This document shows, in pieces, positions 16,993 to 26,700 of a DNA stretch of 54,147 nucleotides. Position numbers and translations under genes: made by a program. Within the stretch, counting starts at the first letter, position 1. Every line of letters starts with the position of its first letter. The notes under the pieces were generated by a model. The model did no database searches. It was not told where the DNA came from and was given only the letters and a program-made list of their open reading frames with translations. The stretch comes from Clostridia bacterium (lineage in GTDB: Bacteria > Bacillota > Clostridia > Monoglobales > Monoglobaceae), in the NCBI GenBank assembly GCA_017546145.1, contig JAFYXN010000003.1, positions 1-54,147 on the forward strand, given 5' to 3'.

Positions 16993-17748
16993 ATGAAAAA
17001 AATACTTGCATTAATTTTAACATTAACACTTGTCCTCACCTTTGCGGCGTGTGGCAAAAAACCAAACAACGAGGTTGAAAACGAATCTGAAACACAAATT
17101 GAAGAATTGACACCCGACACAGAAACAGAAACTTTAAAAGAAGACGAAAAAGCCGAAGATAAGCCGGAGGTTGCACCTGAATCAAAGCCTGAATCAAAGC
17201 CGCAGGCAAAGCCCGAGGCAAAACCTTCAGAAACCGCAAAGCCACAGGCAAGCGCAACAAAACCTGCTGAAAAGCCTGCTCAAAAACCGGAAGAAAAACC
17301 CGACACAACCAAGCCGGAAACCACTCCGGAGGTAAAACCCGAAGCAAGCACACCTGCAACCCTGGGCAACACTCTGCTTGCTGACTTCAAGTCAAAAGCA
17401 TCCGGCTCGGATGTAGTAGCAATTGCAGAAAGCTTGCTGCAGAACCCTGCAATTAAGTTTGGCGGCGGTGCGATGTCCGTTGAACCGGGTCTGCTTTCAG
17501 GCTTTGACAATACTGAAATTACCGGTTTTAAATCCGGCGCTGTATTTATGCCCATGATAGGCTCAATTCCCTTTGTGGGATATGTGTTTGAGCTTGAAAA
17601 TGCAGCAGATGCTCCTGCTTTTATCTCAAAGCTCAAGTCATCTGCAAACCTCAGATGGAATGTTTGCGTTGAGGCTGACGAGATGGTTGCCGGAAGTGTT
17701 GGCACAAAGGTATTCTTTGTAATGTGCCCAACAAGCCTTGAAGATTAA
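16993..17748 (+). CDS. Lipoprotein with Pro/Lys/Glu-rich linker and unknown C-terminal domain
   Basis: 251 residues. A type II signal peptide with lipobox ending FAAC places the lipidated cysteine at 20. Residues 21 to about 125 form a low-complexity, extended Pro-Lys-Glu-Ala spacer with repeated KPE/KPQ units, of the kind that spans the cell wall. The C-terminal 120 residues form a small globular domain (two cysteines, hydrophobic GAVFMPMIGSIPFVGYVFEL core) that I do not recognise. ATG follows AAAGGAG. A surface-exposed role is inferred. Confidence 0.8.
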   Translation: MKKILALILTLTLVLTFAACGKKPNNEVENESETQIEELTPDTETETLKEDEKAEDKPEVAPESKPESKPQAKPEAKPSETAKPQASATKPAEKPAQKPEEKPDTTKPETTPEVKPEASTPATLGNTLLADFKSKASGSDVVAIAESLLQNPAIKFGGGAMSVEPGLLSGFDNTEITGFKSGAVFMPMIGSIPFVGYVFELENAADAPAFISKLKSSANLRWNVCVEADEMVAGSVGTKVFFVMCPTSLED

Positions 17749-17761
17749 TTGTTGTTTGATT

Positions 17762-17794
17762 AAAGCGGGTGCCGACGCACCCGCTTTGTTTTAA
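17762..17794 (+). terminator. Terminator after the lipoprotein gene
   Basis: 11-bp perfect stem AAAGCGGGTGC with GCACCCGCTTT and a CGAC loop, followed by GTTTTAA. The next gene starts 11 bases further on, so this may also attenuate the MBOAT operon. Confidence 0.85.
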
Positions 17795-17805
17795 GGAGAT
17801 ACTAT

Positions 17806-19206
17806 ATGTTATTTTCAAGCATACCATTTTTATATTACTTTTTGCCAATAGTGCTTATTCTTTACAGCATAACGCCAAAGGCATTAAAAAACACCGTACT
17901 TTTGCTTGTCAGCCTTGTATTTTATGCATGGGGTGAGCCGATGTATGTTTTTTTGATGATTGCAACCATAGCTTTGGGATATATCTTTGGTCTTTTGATT
18001 GACCGCTTCCGCGGCAAGCCGCTTGCCAAAGTATTTCTGTTTCTTTCTGCCACGTCAAGTCTTTTGGCGCTTGCCTACTTTAAGTACGCCGACTTCTTTA
18101 TTGAAAACTTTAATCGCGTGACAGGACTTTCGGTTCCGCTTTTCAGGCTGGCATTGCCTATTGGAATAAGCTTTTATACCTTTCAGATTTTGAGCTATAC
18201 CGTTGATGTGTACCGCGGCACAGTTAATGTCCAGAAAAACCCTGTCAACCTTGCTACTTATGTAGCGCTGTTTCCCCAGCTTATCGCAGGGCCTATCGTA
18301 AGATACTCGGATATAGAAATACAGCTGACAAGCCGCAGTCACAGCTTTGACAAGGCATCAGACGGTATCAGAAGATTTATTTTTGGCCTTTCAAAAAAGA
18401 TTATTCTTGCCAACTCTTTGGGCGAGCTTTGTGATGCTTTTCATCTGTCGGCAGACAAATCGGTTGCATTTTTCTGGCTGTTTGCGTTTTGTTATATGCT
18501 TCAGGTGTACTTTGATTTTTCAGGCTACAGCGATATGGCAATTGGCCTTGGCAAATTTTTTGGATTTGAGTTTATGGAAAACTTCAACTATCCCTTTATT
18601 TCCTCAAGCATAACCGAGTTCTGGCGCAGATGGCATATTTCGCTTGGCTCATGGTTTAGGGATTATGTTTATATTCCGCTTGGCGGAAACCGTGTAAAAC
18701 GCCTGCGGCTGTTCTTTAATATTTTTGTTGTATGGTTTTTAACCGGATTCTGGCATGGCGCTGAGTGGAATTTTATAATTTGGGGACTTTATTTTGGAAT
18801 TTTGCTTACAATTGAGAAGTTTTTCATGTCTGACCTGTTTAAAAAACACAAAATATTAAGCCATGTATATGTCATTTTCTTTACAGCAATCAGCTTTGTA
18901 ATCTTTAGTGCGGACAACCTGACCTCTGCGCTCTCTTATGCAGGCGGAATGTTTGGTCTTGGAGGTATCCCCCTTGCTTCGGCAGAATGGCTGTACTATC
19001 TGCGAAGCTACGGAGTAATCCTTGCAGTCGGAATAGTTTCAGCAACTCCGCTTGTTAAAATTGCAGTTAACCGACTTAAACAAATCCGCACTGCAGCAAA
19101 TATCATCAACTTTTTGGAGATACCTGTTCTTATAGGCTTGCTCATCTTATGCACTGCGTATCTTGCAGACGGGTCATTTAATCCATTTTTATATTTTAGA
19201 TTTTAA
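17806..19206 (+). CDS. MBOAT-family O-acyltransferase (AlgI/DltB-like)
   Basis: A 466-residue polytopic membrane protein that moves acyl groups across the membrane for transfer to an extracytoplasmic polymer. The MBOAT signatures are complete: the FWRRWHISLGSWFRDYVYIPLGG block with His277, and the catalytic histidine His317 in GFWHGAEWN. GPIVRYSDI and FDFSGYSDMAIG lie between. The downstream gene is its usual DHHW/AlgJ-like partner, starting 14 bases later. Together they are expected to O-acetylate a surface polysaccharide; the polymer is not identifiable, as no glycan synthesis genes are adjacent. Confidence 0.92.
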   Translation: MLFSSIPFLYYFLPIVLILYSITPKALKNTVLLLVSLVFYAWGEPMYVFLMIATIALGYIFGLLIDRFRGKPLAKVFLFLSATSSLLALAYFKYADFFIENFNRVTGLSVPLFRLALPIGISFYTFQILSYTVDVYRGTVNVQKNPVNLATYVALFPQLIAGPIVRYSDIEIQLTSRSHSFDKASDGIRRFIFGLSKKIILANSLGELCDAFHLSADKSVAFFWLFAFCYMLQVYFDFSGYSDMAIGLGKFFGFEFMENFNYPFISSSITEFWRRWHISLGSWFRDYVYIPLGGNRVKRLRLFFNIFVVWFLTGFWHGAEWNFIIWGLYFGILLTIEKFFMSDLFKKHKILSHVYVIFFTAISFVIFSADNLTSALSYAGGMFGLGGIPLASAEWLYYLRSYGVILAVGIVSATPLVKIAVNRLKQIRTAANIINFLEIPVLIGLLILCTAYLADGSFNPFLYFRF

Positions 19207-19220
19207 AAGGAGGGCAACAG

Positions 19221-20327
19221 ATGAATAACAAATTAAAAAACATTTTATCGGTAATTTTATTTTCTGCATTGCTTTTAATCGTTTCTGTTATTTGCTGGGT
19301 TAAGCCCGAAACTGCCTTTTCGGAAAGCGAGCGCAGACCGCTTGCATCAAAGCCTCAGCTTTCTGCAGAAAGCATATTCAGTGGCGAGTTTACCGAGAAT
19401 TTTGAAAAATACACTGTTGACCAATTTCCTCTTCGCGATAAATTCAGAACAATAAAGGCACTTTTTACAACAAAAGTATTTGCCAAGAAAGACAACAACG
19501 GCTTGTTTACAGCAGACGGACACCTGTCAAAAATTGAATATCCGCAGAACCAACAGATGCTTGAAATTGCAGCAGAAAAATTTGACTTTATTTATCAGAC
19601 ATATCTTAAAGACAAAAACACAAATATATATCTTTCGGTTGTCCCTGATAAAAACTATTTTCTCAGCTTTGATAACGGGTATCTTTCTATTGACTACAAA
19701 AAATTCATTGCTGACTTTAAACAGCTTGTTCCGTATATGATATATATTGATATAACCAAGCTCTTGTCGCTTGATGACTACTACAAAACAGATTCACACT
19801 GGAAGCAGGAATCCATAACCGACATTGCAGAATTTCTTGCAGATAAAATGGGCGCGGCTTTCAACGGAGAATACACAGAGGTCACAGCTTCGGACAAATT
19901 TTATGGTGTTTATGCAGGGCAGTCGGCACTTCCTGTAAAGCCTGACACATTGAAGTCTCTGACCAACGAAGTATTAGACAGTTGCATTGTCACCTACTAT
20001 GACACAGGGCTTCCCAAATCCGGAGAAATGTATAACATGGAGAAGGCAGGCGGCAAAGACCCTTACGAAATGTTTTTATCAGGAACGTCACCCCTTATAA
20101 CCATTGAAAACCCCAACATCAGAACCAACAAGGAGCTTATACTCTTCCGTGATTCTTTTGGAAGCAGCATCGCACCGCTTCTTGCACAAGGGTACAAAAA
20201 AATAACGGTGGTTGACATCCGTTATGTACAAAGTACTTTTTTAGGCAACTTAATAGAATTTGACAATCAGGATGTACTGTTTTTATACAGCACAACATTG
20301 CTGAATAACAGTACCGCATTAAGATAA
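19221..20327 (+). CDS. DHHW-family (AlgJ/AlgX-like) O-acetylation protein
   Basis: A 368-residue protein with an N-terminal signal anchor (about residues 8-26) and an extracytoplasmic SGNH-like domain. The catalytic features can be seen: Asp191 and His193 in TDSHW, and Ser312 in FRDSFGSS. Members accept acyl groups exported by an MBOAT partner and transfer them to polysaccharide. ATG follows AAAAGGAGGGCAACAG. The pair ends at a strong shared terminator. Confidence 0.88.
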   Translation: MNNKLKNILSVILFSALLLIVSVICWVKPETAFSESERRPLASKPQLSAESIFSGEFTENFEKYTVDQFPLRDKFRTIKALFTTKVFAKKDNNGLFTADGHLSKIEYPQNQQMLEIAAEKFDFIYQTYLKDKNTNIYLSVVPDKNYFLSFDNGYLSIDYKKFIADFKQLVPYMIYIDITKLLSLDDYYKTDSHWKQESITDIAEFLADKMGAAFNGEYTEVTASDKFYGVYAGQSALPVKPDTLKSLTNEVLDSCIVTYYDTGLPKSGEMYNMEKAGGKDPYEMFLSGTSPLITIENPNIRTNKELILFRDSFGSSIAPLLAQGYKKITVVDIRYVQSTFLGNLIEFDNQDVLFLYSTTLLNNSTALR

Positions 20328-20361
20328 CAAAAAACCGAAGCTCAGGCTTCGGTTTTTTGTT
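20326..20361. terminator. Bidirectional terminator between the acetylation operon and purC
   Basis: 16-bp perfect stem with a TCAG loop; it has A-rich 5' and T-rich 3' arms on both strands and overlaps the stop codon of the DHHW gene. It closes converging transcripts. Confidence 0.93.
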
Positions 20362-20370
20362 ATTGAAAAT

Positions 20371-21054
20371 TTATCTGTTAAGGATAAGCTTTGTAAGTTC
20401 AACGGGGTCAACAATTTCGCCGTCCTTATAAACACGCATATTACCTGATGCGATTTCGTCGATAAGGATAACCTCGTCATTGTTATAACCAAATTCAAAC
20501 TTAATATCCCAAAGGTCAAGTCCGATTGACTTAAGGTCGTCTGCTACAACCTTTGTAATCTTTAGTGTCTGTTCCTTCATGCTTTCAAACATTTCAGGGC
20601 TCATAACACCAAGGGCAGCAAGTCCTTCGCCTGTAACAAGCGGGTCGCCTTTCTCGTCGTTTTTAAAGGTGCATTCAACATATCCTCCCTCTAAAACTGT
20701 TCCGTCTTCGATATATTCGCCGTATCTGCGGATAAAGCTGCCTGTTGCAACAAGGCGGCAGATAACTTCAAGACCATGGCCAAAAACCTTGCCGGGAAGA
20801 ACTTCCATTGTGGCATTGTCTATATCTGCACTTACATAGTGAGTTTTAATTCCTGCTTTTTTAAGAAGGTCAAAGTAGTAAACCGATGTCTTAAGGTTTT
20901 CTTTGCCGATACCCTCTATAGTAAGACCTACGCTGTTTTCGCCCGGGTCAAACTTTCCGTCTTTTCCGGTACAGTCGTCCTTGAACTTAAGAAGAACATT
21001 GCCGTTTTCAAGGCTGTATACATCTTTTGTTTTTCCTGTGTAAACCAGTTTCAT
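20371..21054 (-). CDS. purC: Phosphoribosylaminoimidazole-succinocarboxamide synthase
   Basis: ATP-dependent ligation of aspartate to CAIR in purine synthesis. It has 227 residues, a little short but within the bacterial range. Seen: GKTKDVY near the N-terminus, the [11 protein letters not shown] motif, and LWDIKFEFG followed by [11 protein letters not shown], the substrate and metal-binding end. ATG follows TTAGGGGAAATGC. It is the last gene of the purine operon, 87 bases after the formyltransferase gene, and ends at the bidirectional terminator. Confidence 0.97.
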   Translation of the reverse strand: MKLVYTGKTKDVYSLENGNVLLKFKDDCTGKDGKFDPGENSVGLTIEGIGKENLKTSVYYFDLLKKAGIKTHYVSADIDNATMEVLPGKVFGHGLEVICRLVATGSFIRRYGEYIEDGTVLEGGYVECTFKNDEKGDPLVTGEGLAALGVMSPEMFESMKEQTLKITKVVADDLKSIGLDLWDIKFEFGYNNDEVILIDEIASGNMRVYKDGEIVDPVELTKLILNR

Positions 21055-21141
21055 TTTGCATTTCCCCTAACTTTGAAAATTTAAAAGTTTAATAATTTCA
21101 AGAATAATTTTAACACAAAAATTGTATCTTGTCTTTATTTT

Positions 21142-21921
21142 TTACAAATTTTTTTGAATTTTTATATATCCGTCAACAAGCGGAAATTCAGCACCCTCAG
21201 TTTTGTAGGATTTAACAGCACGTCCGCCGATAATCAAGGTGCGTCGGTCTTTTGTTTTGTAAATACACTCATATCCGTAAAACGCCCTGAGGATACGGTC
21301 AGCCTCTTTTACTGTCATGTCATAGGTTACGGTATATTTCTCTTCTGCAGGCATTTCCCAATACTCGCCTTCACCTTGCGGCTTGGCATTTTGCCAAAGC
21401 AAAGCAAAGTTTTTTATTAAGCTTTCCAGCATTTCAGGAAGCAAACTGTTTGCCTTTTCCATAAAGGTTTTGTGGGTTTCATCATCTGCAATTTCAAATT
21501 CGCGTTGAAGAAGTATATTACCTGTGTCAAAGCCCTCTGCAATCTTGTGAATTGTAATCCCGCTTTTTTTATCACCGCGCAATATACTCAGCGCCATCGG
21601 CCATGAGCCACGACCAACAGGCAGTAGCGATGGATGAATGTTGACTATCGGAAGCTTGGTATCTGCAGGTATTTTGAAGTAATATCCGCCGCAAATCGCC
21701 GCCTCGCAGCCATTTTGCAAAAGCCTTGCAATATCATCTTTGGTTATACGGCTTTTTTTACACGGAATATTCCTTTTGACCGCAAAGTCCGTAATTTTTA
21801 CATTAAATTCGGTAATATTATCCGTTTCGCAGGTGAAAATTTCAAGTATTTCACAGTCCAAAGCTTCCAACGCTTCAAGTGCCGGATAGAATAAGTCAAT
21901 GCCTATATACGCAATTTTCAT
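21142..21921 (-). CDS. Formyltransferase-family protein, acceptor unknown
   Basis: 259 residues. The N-terminal half is a formyl-THF-dependent formyltransferase domain (PF00551): Asn94, His96 in NIHPSLLP, then RGSWPMA, and Asp132 in GFDTGN, matching the catalytic Asn-His-Asp set. The C-terminal part (about 195-259, with TYDMTVKEADRILRAF) resembles the small C-terminal domain of methionyl-tRNA formyltransferase and of sugar formyltransferases more than PurN. Its start codon directly abuts the fhs stop codon, implying translational coupling with formyl-THF supply. The acceptor could be a nucleotide intermediate, a sugar or a tRNA; I cannot decide. Confidence 0.8.
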   Translation of the reverse strand: MKIAYIGIDLFYPALEALEALDCEILEIFTCETDNITEFNVKITDFAVKRNIPCKKSRITKDDIARLLQNGCEAAICGGYYFKIPADTKLPIVNIHPSLLPVGRGSWPMALSILRGDKKSGITIHKIAEGFDTGNILLQREFEIADDETHKTFMEKANSLLPEMLESLIKNFALLWQNAKPQGEGEYWEMPAEEKYTVTYDMTVKEADRILRAFYGYECIYKTKDRRTLIIGGRAVKSYKTEGAEFPLVDGYIKIQKNL

Positions 21922-23586
21922 TTAGAACAATCCACTTATAACGCCGTTTTCGTCAACATCAATACGTTCTGCCGCTGGAACCTTGGGAAGTCCGGGCATT
22001 GTCATTATATCTCCCGTGAGGGCAACAATAAATCCAGCTCCAGCTGAAACCTTAATATTTCTTACGGTAACAGTAAAGTCCTCGGGTGCGCCAATTTTGG
22101 TCATGTCATCAGAAAAGCTGTACTGTGTCTTTGCCATACAGATAGGAAGCTTGTCAAACCCAAGCTCATTAAGCTTTGCAATCTGCTTTTTGGCATTGGG
22201 TGTAAACGCTGCGCCCTTGCCGCGATATACTCTTTTTACAATTGTATCAATCTTGTTCTCGATTGAATCATCAAGCTCATAGCTGAACGCAAAATCGTTG
22301 TCCTGTTCACAAAGTCTTACAACTTCCTCTGCCATTTCAATGCCGCCGTTGCCGCCCTCTGCCCATACATTTGAAAGTGTAACATTTACACCCAATTCTT
22401 TGCACTTGTCGATAACAAGCTGAACTTCGGCATCGGTATCTGTTGGGAAGCGGTTAACCGCAACAACAGACGGAAGCTTATATACATCCTTAATATTAGA
22501 AATATGACGAAGAAGATTTGGAATACCTTTTTCAAGAGCATGGAGATTTTCCTCTCCAAGCTCGGTTTTGGGAACACCGCCATGCATCTTGAGTGCACGG
22601 ATTGTTGCAACCATTACAACTGCTGATGGTTTTAAACCTGCGTAACGACACTTGATATCAAGGAACTTCTGTGCGCCAAGGTCTGCACCAAAGCCTGCCT
22701 CAGTAATAACATAGTCACCAAGTCTTAGAGCCATTTCTGTTGCAATAACCGAGTTACAGCCATGCGCAATATTTGCAAAAGGACCACCGTGAACAAATGC
22801 GGGTACGCCCTCAAGAGTCTGTACCAGATTGGGTTTGAGCGCATCCTTTAAAAGAGCGGTCATTGCTCCTGCTGCACCAATCTGACCTGCTGTAACAGGT
22901 TCTTCATCATAAGTGTAACCGACAACTATGTTTGAAAGGCGTTCTTTAAGGTCGGTAATTGAAGATGCAAGGCACAGAACTGCCATAACTTCTGATGCAA
23001 CGGTAATATCATAACCATCTTCACGCGGAACACCATTTACCCTGCCGCCAAGACCGTCGGTAACAAATCTGAGCTGACGGTCATTCATGTCAACGCAACG
23101 CTTCCATGTAATGCGTCTGGGGTCAATATTAAGCTTGTTACCCTGATAAATATGGTTGTCCAACATTGCAGCAAGCAAATTGTTTGCAGCACCAATTGCA
23201 TGAAAGTCACCTGTGAAGTGAAGGTTGATGTCCTCCATAGGAACAACCTGAGCGTATCCGCCGCCTGCAGCGCCGCCCTTTACACCAAACACCGGGCCAA
23301 GTGATGGTTCGCGAAGTGCTACCATTACATTTTTGCCAATTTTTTTCATGCCATCCGCAAGACCGATTGTTGTTGTGGTCTTACCCTCTCCTGCAGGGGT
23401 TGGGGTAATTGCCGTAACAAGTATCAGCTTACCCTTTCTCTCCTTGTCCTTAAGGAGAGAAAGGTCTATCTTTGCTTTATAATTTCCGTAATATTCAACA
23501 TATTTGGGGTCAACACCGGCAGTCTTTGCAATTTCAGAAATATGCTGCATTTTTGCACTTTGAGCAATTTCAATATCTGTCATCAT
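21922..23586 (-). CDS. fhs: Formate-tetrahydrofolate ligase
   Basis: Makes 10-formyl-THF from formate, THF and ATP. It has 554 residues, the usual length. The P-loop-like [15 protein letters not shown], the [10 protein letters not shown] loop and [13 protein letters not shown] are all present. The start at 23586 or 23583 (two adjacent ATG) is fixed by GGGAGGTAAAAAAAC; a longer frame starting at TTG 23604 would include that ribosome binding site and is rejected. Its place inside the purine operon supplies the one-carbon donor for PurN, the AICAR transformylase and probably the formyltransferase immediately downstream. Confidence 0.97.
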   Translation of the reverse strand: MMTDIEIAQSAKMQHISEIAKTAGVDPKYVEYYGNYKAKIDLSLLKDKERKGKLILVTAITPTPAGEGKTTTTIGLADGMKKIGKNVMVALREPSLGPVFGVKGGAAGGGYAQVVPMEDINLHFTGDFHAIGAANNLLAAMLDNHIYQGNKLNIDPRRITWKRCVDMNDRQLRFVTDGLGGRVNGVPREDGYDITVASEVMAVLCLASSITDLKERLSNIVVGYTYDEEPVTAGQIGAAGAMTALLKDALKPNLVQTLEGVPAFVHGGPFANIAHGCNSVIATEMALRLGDYVITEAGFGADLGAQKFLDIKCRYAGLKPSAVVMVATIRALKMHGGVPKTELGEENLHALEKGIPNLLRHISNIKDVYKLPSVVAVNRFPTDTDAEVQLVIDKCKELGVNVTLSNVWAEGGNGGIEMAEEVVRLCEQDNDFAFSYELDDSIENKIDTIVKRVYRGKGAAFTPNAKKQIAKLNELGFDKLPICMAKTQYSFSDDMTKIGAPEDFTVTVRNIKVSAGAGFIVALTGDIMTMPGLPKVPAAERIDVDENGVISGLF

Positions 23587-23642
23587 TGTTTTTTTACCTC
23601 CCAAAACCTGATAATCTCTAAAATCCGCAGAAAAATTGATTT

Positions 23643-23714
23643 AGATTGCGTGGTCGACGACCGTCGCGTACTCGGTGTACGCAAGGAAGGCCGAACACGT
23701 GATATAAACAATCT
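23643..23714. other. Multi-branched structure in the purL-fhs spacer
   Basis: Nested inverted repeats: AGATTG (23643-23648) with CAATCT (23709-23714), CGTG with CACG inside it, then GGTC/GACC and GCGTAC/GTACGC (loop TCGGT) hairpins. There is no T run, so it is not a simple terminator. It could protect or process the operon mRNA, or be a relic of a mobile palindrome. Confidence 0.45.
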
Positions 23715-23722
23715 TAACCGTA

Positions 23723-26700
23723 TTAAAGTTTGAAGTATTCAACAGCCGAGCGGAAAAGTCCCATATCAAAGCTGCCTTCAACATTCTTGTAAAGGCCCTC
23801 TGCCCATCTTTCGGTATGACCCATCTTGCCCAGAACTCTGCCGTCGGGTGATGTGATACCCTCAATTGCAAATGTTGAGCCGTTGGGGTTATACTGAATT
23901 TCATTGGTCGGATTGCCGTTTAAATCAACATACTGAGTAAGAATCTGTCCGTTTTCTGCCAGCTGTTTTACCAGCTCGTCACTTGCCATAAAGCGACCTT
24001 CACCATGAGAAATCGGGACGGTATAAATTCCGCCAACCTCTGCGTTTGCCATCCATGGCGATTTGTTTGACGCAACTTTAGTACGTACAAGCTTTGACTG
24101 ATGGCGAGAGATTGTGTTGTATGAAAGTGTCGGGCAGTTTTCGTCGGTGTCGATTATCTTTCCGTAAGGCACAAGCCCAAGCTTGATAAGCGCCTGAAAA
24201 CCGTTACAAATACCGCACATCAAACCGTCGTGCATATCAAGAAGCTCTGATGTTGCTTCTTTTATTTCAGGGTTTCTGAAAAATGCTGTAATAAACTTTG
24301 CTGAACCATCAGGCTCGTCACCGCCGGAGAATCCACCGGGGATAAACACTATCTGAGACTCCTTCAGTGATTTTGCAAATGCTTCTACCGAATCAGAAAT
24401 AGCCCGCGGTGTAAGGTTATTTATTACAAAGATTTCAGGATCCGCACCTGCATCACGCATAACCTTTGCTGTATCAAACTCGCAGTTTGTACCGGGGAAT
24501 ACAGGAATAAGAACCTTTGGCTTGGCTGTGCCAACCTTGGGAGAAACTCTTGTATCTGCCTTGTAGGAAAATGTAGGAATATCCTTCTTTTCTGTTTCGA
24601 TATTGCAGGAATAAATCTTTTCAAGCTTATCTTCATAGCCCTTCTGAATTTCAGCAAGAGAAACAGCCTGTCCCTTATATGAAAGCTCTGTTTTGTCAGT
24701 AGTATAACCAAGAACTTCGCCAACATTCACAGATTCAGCAAGCTCAACAATAAATGAGCCGTAGCTGTAACCAAAAATATCCGCCATTGTAACCGTATCA
24801 TCAAACGCAAAGCCGATATCGTTACCCATTGACATTTTCATTATAGCCTCTGCAACACCGCCAAAGCAAGGAGTGTATGCCGAAACAGCTTTTTTGCTGT
24901 GAATAAGCTCTGTTACCTTTTTAAAGCAATCAATCAGGCTTTCTGTAACAGGCAAGCCGTTCTTGTCATAATCAGGCTTAATCCACACTACTTTATGGTC
25001 TGCTGATTTAAATTCAGGAGAAACAATATTTTCGTTTTTCTCGGTTGTTACAGCAAACGAAACAAGTGTCGGCGGAACATCAATATTCTCAAATGTACCG
25101 CTCATCGAGTCCTTGCCGCCGATTGCCGCAATTTCAAGATTCTTCTGAGCATCAAGTGCTCCAAGAAGTGCCGCAAGCGGCTTGCCCCAACGTTTGGGGT
25201 CTTTCTTCGGTTTTTCAAAGTATTCCTGGAATGTCAGGTATACATCCTTGAACTCTGCACCTGCTGCGACCAGCTTTGCAGCTGATTCAACAACCGCAAG
25301 ATATGCACCATGATACGGACTCTTTTCTGCGATATACGGGTTATAACCCCATGACATTACAGAGCATGTATTGGTATGGCCTTTTTCAACCGATACTTTG
25401 TTAACCATTGCCTGAATGGGGGTCAGCTGATGCTTGCCGCCAAATGGCATAAGAACTGTTCCCGCACCGATTGTAGAGTCAAAGCGTTCTGAAAGTCCGC
25501 GCTTTGAACAAACATTCAGGTCTTCTGAAAGGTCAAGGCAGCCCTTCTTAAAGTCCTGTGGAATTTCTTTATCAATTGTCTCTGGCTTACTTGGAGCAAT
25601 ATCAATATGCTTTTCAGCTCCGTTTGAATTAAGGAATTCACGTGAAATATTTACAATTTTTTTGCCGTTCCAATGCATTACAAGGTACGGTCTTTCCTTA
25701 ACAGTTGCAACAACTGTTGCTTCTAAGTTTTCACTCTTTGCAAGCTCTTTAAATCTTTCTACATCCTCCGCCGCAACAACAACAGCCATTCTTTCCTGTG
25801 ATTCACTGATTGCAAGCTCTGTTCCGTCCAGTCCTTCATACTTTTTGGGAACTGCATTGAGGTCAATTTCAAGACCATCAGCAAGCTCACCGATTGCAAC
25901 AGACACACCGCCTGCACCAAAGTCATTACAGCGTTTGATAAGCTGCGATGCTTCCTTGTTGCGGAAAAGCCTTTGAAGCTTTCTTTCTTCGGGGGCATTA
26001 CCCTTTTGAACCTCTGCACCGCAGGACTCCAAAGATTCAACAGTATGTGATTTGGAAGAGCCTGTTGCACCGCCGCAACCGTCGCGGCCTGTTTTTCCAC
26101 CAAGAAGAATTACTATATCTCCGTCCTCGGGGCGCTCGCGTCTAACGTTTTCCTGCGGAGCTGCAGCGATAACCGCACCGATTTCCATACGCTTTGCAGC
26201 ATAACCGTCATGGTAAAGCTCGTCTACCTGACCTGTTGCAAGACCAATCTGGTTTCCGTAAGAGCTGTAGCCTGCTGCCGCACCTGTTACAATCTTTCTT
26301 TGCGGAAGCTTACCCTCAATTGTTTCGGATACAGGCTTCAACGGGTCTGCAGCACCGGTAACACGCATTGCGGCATAAACATAGGAACGTCCTGACAGCG
26401 GGTCACGTATAGCACCGCCAATACAGGTTGCCGCACCGCCAAATGGCTCGATTTCTGTAGGATGGTTATGAGTTTCATTTTTGAAGAGGAGCAGCCATTT
26501 TTCATTGTTGCCGTCAACCTCAACATCAATTTTAACGGTACAAGCATTGATTTCTTCGCTCTCGTCAAGACCGTCAAGTTTGCCGTTTGCCTTTAAGTAT
26601 TTTGCGGCAATTGTGCCAATGTCCATAAGATTAATTGGCTTTGTTCTGCCGATTTCTTTTCTGGTTTCGATATATCTGTCATACGCCGACTGAAGTAGCT

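Noticed and set aside
17150..17360. Repeat array in the lipoprotein gene as a CRISPR-like repeat
   Set aside because: The repeats are in-frame Lys-Pro-Glu codons of a protein linker, with no constant spacer length.
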